Below are positions 15,252-18,253 of a DNA stretch of 18,253 nt, one piece after another. The notes under the pieces are model-generated. The model was not told the origin of the DNA, did not search any database, and worked only from the letters and a program-made list of their open reading frames with translations. The position numbers and the translations under genes were made by a program. The DNA is from Pseudomonadota bacterium. Its GTDB lineage: Bacteria; Pseudomonadota; Alphaproteobacteria; Acetobacterales; Acetobacteraceae. Each line of letters opens with the position of its first letter. The first letter of the stretch is position 1. The stretch is taken from NCBI GenBank assembly GCA_021808205.1, contig JAKBCD010000003.1:1-18253 (forward strand), given 5' to 3'.

Positions 15252-17231
15252 TCAGAATCGATAGGAAAGCCCGCCAGCTACGCTGAAGTTCGCTGGCCTC
15301 GAAACACTTCCGAATTGTGTTCCGAAAGAGCTGTTGATGGCGAGGTTATTCGCGACCCGGAAAGAGAGCCCAGCGACAATCTGCCCATATGTCTGATTTC
15401 CCGCATCTACAACTGGCGTAGCATCTACGATAGCCGGCGTAGACAGCTGGGATGTAACTATAAATCGAACCGGGTTAAGAAATGCGTGATTTGCTGTCAG
15501 ATTGATGTAGGAATTCAAAATACTACCGCGCATGGGAAGGTTCAACCGGAGTTGCATGCCGACCGATCCGATGAACGAGTTTAGTGTTTGCGCGGCGATG
15601 GATTGGGTAAGCAGCCAGTCTCCCGATTCCGTATAGCCATTCTCCCGGACTGTGGCGTAATTGAGTTCCAGAATGGGCCCGGCCCTGAAATCGCCGTTGC
15701 CTAGCAGAAGATTGCCCGCACGTACCGCGACGACCGCGTCCGGCCCGCTGGTCTTGCCGTTGATGTTGTCGATTACGCCTGGTCGAGAGATCGTGTAGTT
15801 GTCATGTCCGGCCACACCCGCGAAATCCAGGAAATAGCCCGCGCTGGACCAGGAGCCGTACAAGGCCAGTTTTTCTGTATTGATTTTGACGTTTCCGAAG
15901 CCCTGGTTGAGTGAAGCCTGTGGGGTTGAGTAGTTGAAAGCCGCCCCCAGGAGCAGGTTTGGGCTGGCGTGATAATCCACACCGACGCTGACACCCGGCG
16001 CGGAATAATTCATACCCAAGGCAAACATCTGGTCGTTCTGACTTCCGGTGATATCTGTGCCCTGGAGATAAACGGAGAGCGGCGACCCGTTGTCGCCGGG
16101 AGCCTGTGACCCGTCTAGTGAGCGGTCGTCATCCAATCGGGAAAACACGGAATCCGAGAAGGCGCGCGCACCGATCATTCCGAGCTCACCTTGTGCTGCT
16201 ATGGTGGAGGGCGCATCAACTTGGTTGGTCTCGTAGCGAGAAAGCAACGCATATCCAGCATTTGTAAGATGCTCTCCGTCCCATGAAAAATATTGATCTT
16301 GCTGCGCCACGGTGCCATTGGCGCAAGAAGCGACTGCAAGGCAATCCTGCGTGGGATTGATGAATCCATAGAGACCAGGATTGGCGAGAACCCGCTGCTG
16401 CAGAGTTGTCATGTCAAAGTAGAACACCCTCACGCCCGAACGCGCGATGGGCGCCAGGTCGGCTGAAATCATCGGAAAGATCTGAGAATAAAATGAGTGA
16501 TATATTGAATTGCCTGCTCCATACGGCATCAAGGACATGTCTGGGGGGGAGAGAACGGTGAGATTGCGCGCGCCGGCACCGACGAGATTCTTGACATCGG
16601 ATAAAAAATTCGCGCTCGTCTGTACGGCTGCGGCCGTGATCTGCGCTCCCGTCGCATTCGGATAGCTTTGCTGCAGCAGCAACCCGTCATTGCCACCAGC
16701 CGTAGTCAGATCTACGAGGTCGCTTTCATTGAAATGGCCGCCGCTGTCAAGAAATGTCTGAATTTCCGTCGCGGTGCCGGGTAGGGTATAACCGCCTGGA
16801 TACAATGTATTGAAAGCGTTCGCCGTCCCGGTCGCAGCGCCACCCACCGCGTAATTATAAACCGATGATGTCGGCAAAGCATAATGATATTCCAGTGCAT
16901 CGCCCATCGACATGCCATTGCTGAGCCTGCCATCCGGATAAGTCGGCGGTGGCGGGGATACGCCAGAGGCCTTGAGCGTATTACCCCAATCGGCATAGCT
17001 GTCACCGAATATTGTGAGGCTCTTGTACTGACCGGCGGCCTGCTGTCCGTACAGATTTTTCATGAAAGGATATTGCGAGACATAGGCCCAGACATCAGGC
17101 TGCGGCACGATGGGCTCCGCGACATATTCCTGGGCCTGCGCTGGCGACAGGCCGACCGCCATGCAGCCGGCCATGATGAGCACAAAGATGGCGGATTCCA
17201 GGTGTGGTAGGCAGGATATTTTGGCTCTCAT
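15252..17231 (-). CDS. GDSL/SGNH-family esterase autotransporter
   Basis: Probable outer-membrane-anchored lipase/esterase displayed on the cell surface, EstA-like. The 659-residue product has a signal peptide ending PAQA-QE (cleavage after about residue 33). The SGNH hydrolase passenger carries block I FGDSYADWGN with catalytic Ser78, block II AVGG near 128-131 and block III GGND (Asn181). Block V is SWDGEHLTNAGY with Asp318 and His321. From about residue 385 alternating strands form a C-terminal beta-barrel of some 275 residues ending GLSYRF, with the terminal Phe of outer-membrane proteins. The ATG at 17229-17231 is chosen because GAAGGGGAGC lies just upstream; two in-frame ATGs further up lack such a site and extend the signal peptide abnormally. 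GC content is below that of the core genes. Confidence 0.9.
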   Translation of the reverse strand: MRAKISCLPHLESAIFVLIMAGCMAVGLSPAQAQEYVAEPIVPQPDVWAYVSQYPFMKNLYGQQAAGQYKSLTIFGDSYADWGNTLKASGVSPPPPTYPDGRLSNGMSMGDALEYHYALPTSSVYNYAVGGAATGTANAFNTLYPGGYTLPGTATEIQTFLDSGGHFNESDLVDLTTAGGNDGLLLQQSYPNATGAQITAAAVQTSANFLSDVKNLVGAGARNLTVLSPPDMSLMPYGAGNSIYHSFYSQIFPMISADLAPIARSGVRVFYFDMTTLQQRVLANPGLYGFINPTQDCLAVASCANGTVAQQDQYFSWDGEHLTNAGYALLSRYETNQVDAPSTIAAQGELGMIGARAFSDSVFSRLDDDRSLDGSQAPGDNGSPLSVYLQGTDITGSQNDQMFALGMNYSAPGVSVGVDYHASPNLLLGAAFNYSTPQASLNQGFGNVKINTEKLALYGSWSSAGYFLDFAGVAGHDNYTISRPGVIDNINGKTSGPDAVVAVRAGNLLLGNGDFRAGPILELNYATVRENGYTESGDWLLTQSIAAQTLNSFIGSVGMQLRLNLPMRGSILNSYINLTANHAFLNPVRFIVTSQLSTPAIVDATPVVDAGNQTYGQIVAGLSFRVANNLAINSSFGTQFGSVSRPANFSVAGGLSYRF

Positions 17232-17569
17232 TTTGCTCCCCTTCATCGTGTTTTTCTTGAGTGTTTTATTGATTGCGTTTTGATACGGCTCTTTTGTGAA
17301 CGGAGGCGGCATAGCTCAACAATCGCCAGCCAATCTGGACCATCGATCGAACGGCAGCATGCGCGATAGAATCTTTGTAACGGGTGAGCGCCCGGCGCGG
17401 TACTCCCTTCTCACCGAAGAGACGTCAAGGATGGATATGTCGAGTTTATTTTGACGCCGATGTGGAGTTCTTAAATGAGCTGAGCAACATCATCCATTTG
17501 AATTCATGATGGAATGTTTAGATTCGTGACCTTATGTTGTAGAGATGGCTATAAAAGTTCTACGATCGC
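17232..17569 (-). other. Leader/promoter region of the esterase gene
   Basis: This 338-base stretch between the AraC-family gene and the esterase is AT-richer than the left part of the window and has no convincing gene. The ribosome site GAAGGGGAGC lies at 17236-17245. An imperfect dyad with AACAT/ATGTT outer arms, containing GAATTC, spans 17486-17518 and could be a regulator site. TTGACG-like hexamers occur on the minus strand, but none pairs with a good -10 box, consistent with an activator-dependent promoter (inference). Confidence 0.4.
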
Positions 17570-18211
17570 TTAACTGTTGCGAAATTGCGACGGTGTCTGC
17601 CCTGTCACCTTCAAAAAAACCGTCGAGAGATGGCTGGCGTCCGCGAAGCCGACCTCCTCTGCAATTTCCTCGAGCGACCGCGATGTGGTCAGGATCAGCT
17701 GCTTTGCGCGTGTCACTCGGACATGGATAATGTACTGATGCGGCGAGAGCCCCATTGATATTTTGAACGCGCGGCTAAAATGACCTGTGCTCAATGCAAC
17801 TTCTCGCGACAACCGGTCGAGCGTCAGCTGACCGGCAAACTCCTCATTAATCAAGCTTTTTAGGCGAGCGCATTGCCGTCGCGACAATCCTCCCTTCGAT
17901 GTGGAAGGGGAGTCTCCCGGGGAGACCTGCAAGCAGCGCAGAACAGAAATGGCGGCAGACTGCATAAAAACGGGTCCGGCATGACATCCTTGGCGAACGT
18001 CCGCTCGTATGGCCATCAGTAGATGCTCCAAACTTCGGGATCTTAACTTGTCTGTGGAAAATATCATGGATTGAAATGGGCGTTCGAAAGCCTTCTCGAT
18101 AAAGGAGGGTGGAAGATAGATGCCTAAGAGTCTGACTCTGAATGGTAGTCTACCTAACTTTGACGTGCGATTTTTCTTGTGAGCATTCGGATGTTGGCGA
18201 GCAGGACCCAT
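17570..18211 (-). CDS. AraC-family transcriptional regulator, N-terminally truncated by an insertion sequence
   Basis: DNA-binding regulator, probably formerly controlling the esterase just downstream in the same orientation. The last about 105 residues are an intact AraC double helix-turn-helix: LTLDRLSREVALSTGHFSRAFK, then SLEEIAEEVGFADASHLSTVFLKVTGQTPSQFR. Ahead of it is only the end of a cupin-type sensor domain (GIYLPPSFIEK onward). Full-length relatives have about 290-310 residues. The first about 28 codons of the 213-codon frame (bases 18128-18211) belong to the IS5-like element in another reading frame, so they are not native regulator sequence. It is probably a pseudogene, though the DNA-binding half could still be made from the ATG at 18211 or an internal Met. 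Confidence 0.75.
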   Translation of the reverse strand: MGPARQHPNAHKKNRTSKLGRLPFRVRLLGIYLPPSFIEKAFERPFQSMIFSTDKLRSRSLEHLLMAIRADVRQGCHAGPVFMQSAAISVLRCLQVSPGDSPSTSKGGLSRRQCARLKSLINEEFAGQLTLDRLSREVALSTGHFSRAFKISMGLSPHQYIIHVRVTRAKQLILTTSRSLEEIAEEVGFADASHLSTVFLKVTGQTPSQFRNS

Positions 18212-18253
18212 GCTTTTGCACTGGCGATTGTTGCCTCGAAATCCTTTGCGAGG
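18128..18253 (-). mobile_element. Right end of an IS5-like insertion sequence (continues past window)
   Basis: The end of the element is placed at 18128. There the minus strand reads a terminal repeat-like TTCAGAGTCAGACTC followed by TTA (18125-18127), which would suit the TNA target duplication of the IS1031 group of IS5. Regulator coding sequence resumes immediately after. The transposase 3' end lies inside. The left end and the matching TTA copy are outside the window, so the boundary is a prediction. Confidence 0.55.
18154..18253 (-). CDS. IS5-family transposase, C-terminal fragment (5' part outside window)
   Basis: Minus-strand frame starting at 18252 reads LAKDFEATIASAKAW, then VLLANIRMLTRKIARQS and a TAG at 18154-18156. 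The pattern, acidic DFE-x-T followed by a hydrophobic helix and ending LTR-[KR]-[IL]-AR, is the typical C-terminus of small DDE transposases of the IS5 family. Only 32 residues fall in the window, so whether the rest is intact cannot be judged. It runs in the same direction as the truncated AraC gene and the esterase. Confidence 0.65.
   Translation of the reverse strand, partial: LAKDFEATIASAKAWVLLANIRMLTRKIARQS

Noticed and set aside
15210..15584. Plus-strand open frame of 124 codons overlapping the 3' end of the esterase gene
   Set aside because: Antisense to the conserved beta-barrel end and without recognizable features.
17163..17177. Lipobox-like IMAGC in the esterase signal peptide
   Set aside because: A standard signal peptidase I site (AQA-QE) follows and the protein has its own C-terminal barrel, so a lipoprotein is unlikely.

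Overview
The window looks like chromosomal DNA from a GC-rich alphaproteobacterium, most likely an Acetobacteraceae/Rhodospirillales member (inferred). The basis is gene order (leuS-lptE-holA converging on mnmG-rsmG-parA-parB, and DUF1285-Nudix-cca), an LptE with the alphaproteobacterial CGF-x-PLYG start, GC-rich codon use and frequent TTG/ATGA-coupled starts. No database search was possible, so family names come from motifs read in the translations.

Layout. (1) 1-3489, plus strand: 3' part of leuS, then lptE and holA, overlapping one another. (2) 3490-3538: a short convergent gap containing a perfect 28-bp palindrome whose 16-bp core is a near-consensus parS site. (3) 3533-7453, minus strand: mnmG, rsmG, parA, parB as one overlapping transcription unit (tRNA wobble modification, 16S rRNA methylation, chromosome partitioning). 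(4) 7454-7643: a spacer with a REP-like palindrome. (5) 7644-12330, minus strand: a three-gene 2-oxoacid (probably 2-oxoglutarate):ferredoxin oxidoreductase operon. It encodes a GltD-like FAD/NADPH protein with its own 2[4Fe-4S] ferredoxin domain, a gamma-alpha fused KorA and a TPP-binding KorB, which together look like an NADP(H)-linked 2-oxoacid oxidoreductase. (6) 12331-12660: divergent control region. (7) 12661-14936, plus strand: DUF1285 protein, CoA-type Nudix hydrolase and class II CCA-adding enzyme, tightly packed.

(8) 14937-18253 is different: lower GC, mobile-element debris and accessory genes. Directly after cca lies a decayed left end of an IS66-like element (frameshifted orfA start, candidate terminal repeat, 18-bp perfect hairpin in the leader). 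Beyond it are a GDSL/SGNH esterase autotransporter and, upstream in the same orientation, an AraC-family regulator. The regulator's N-terminal half has been replaced by the 3' end of an IS5-like transposase running off the window. The esterase/AraC pair looks like a horizontally acquired surface-lipase module whose regulator has been disrupted.

The most interesting points are the parS-like palindrome overlapping the parB stop codon, the self-contained NADPH-ferredoxin-KOR operon, an MnmG about 50 residues shorter than usual with no adjacent mnmE, and the IS-truncated regulator beside the autotransporter. I saw no tRNA, rRNA or CRISPR array.
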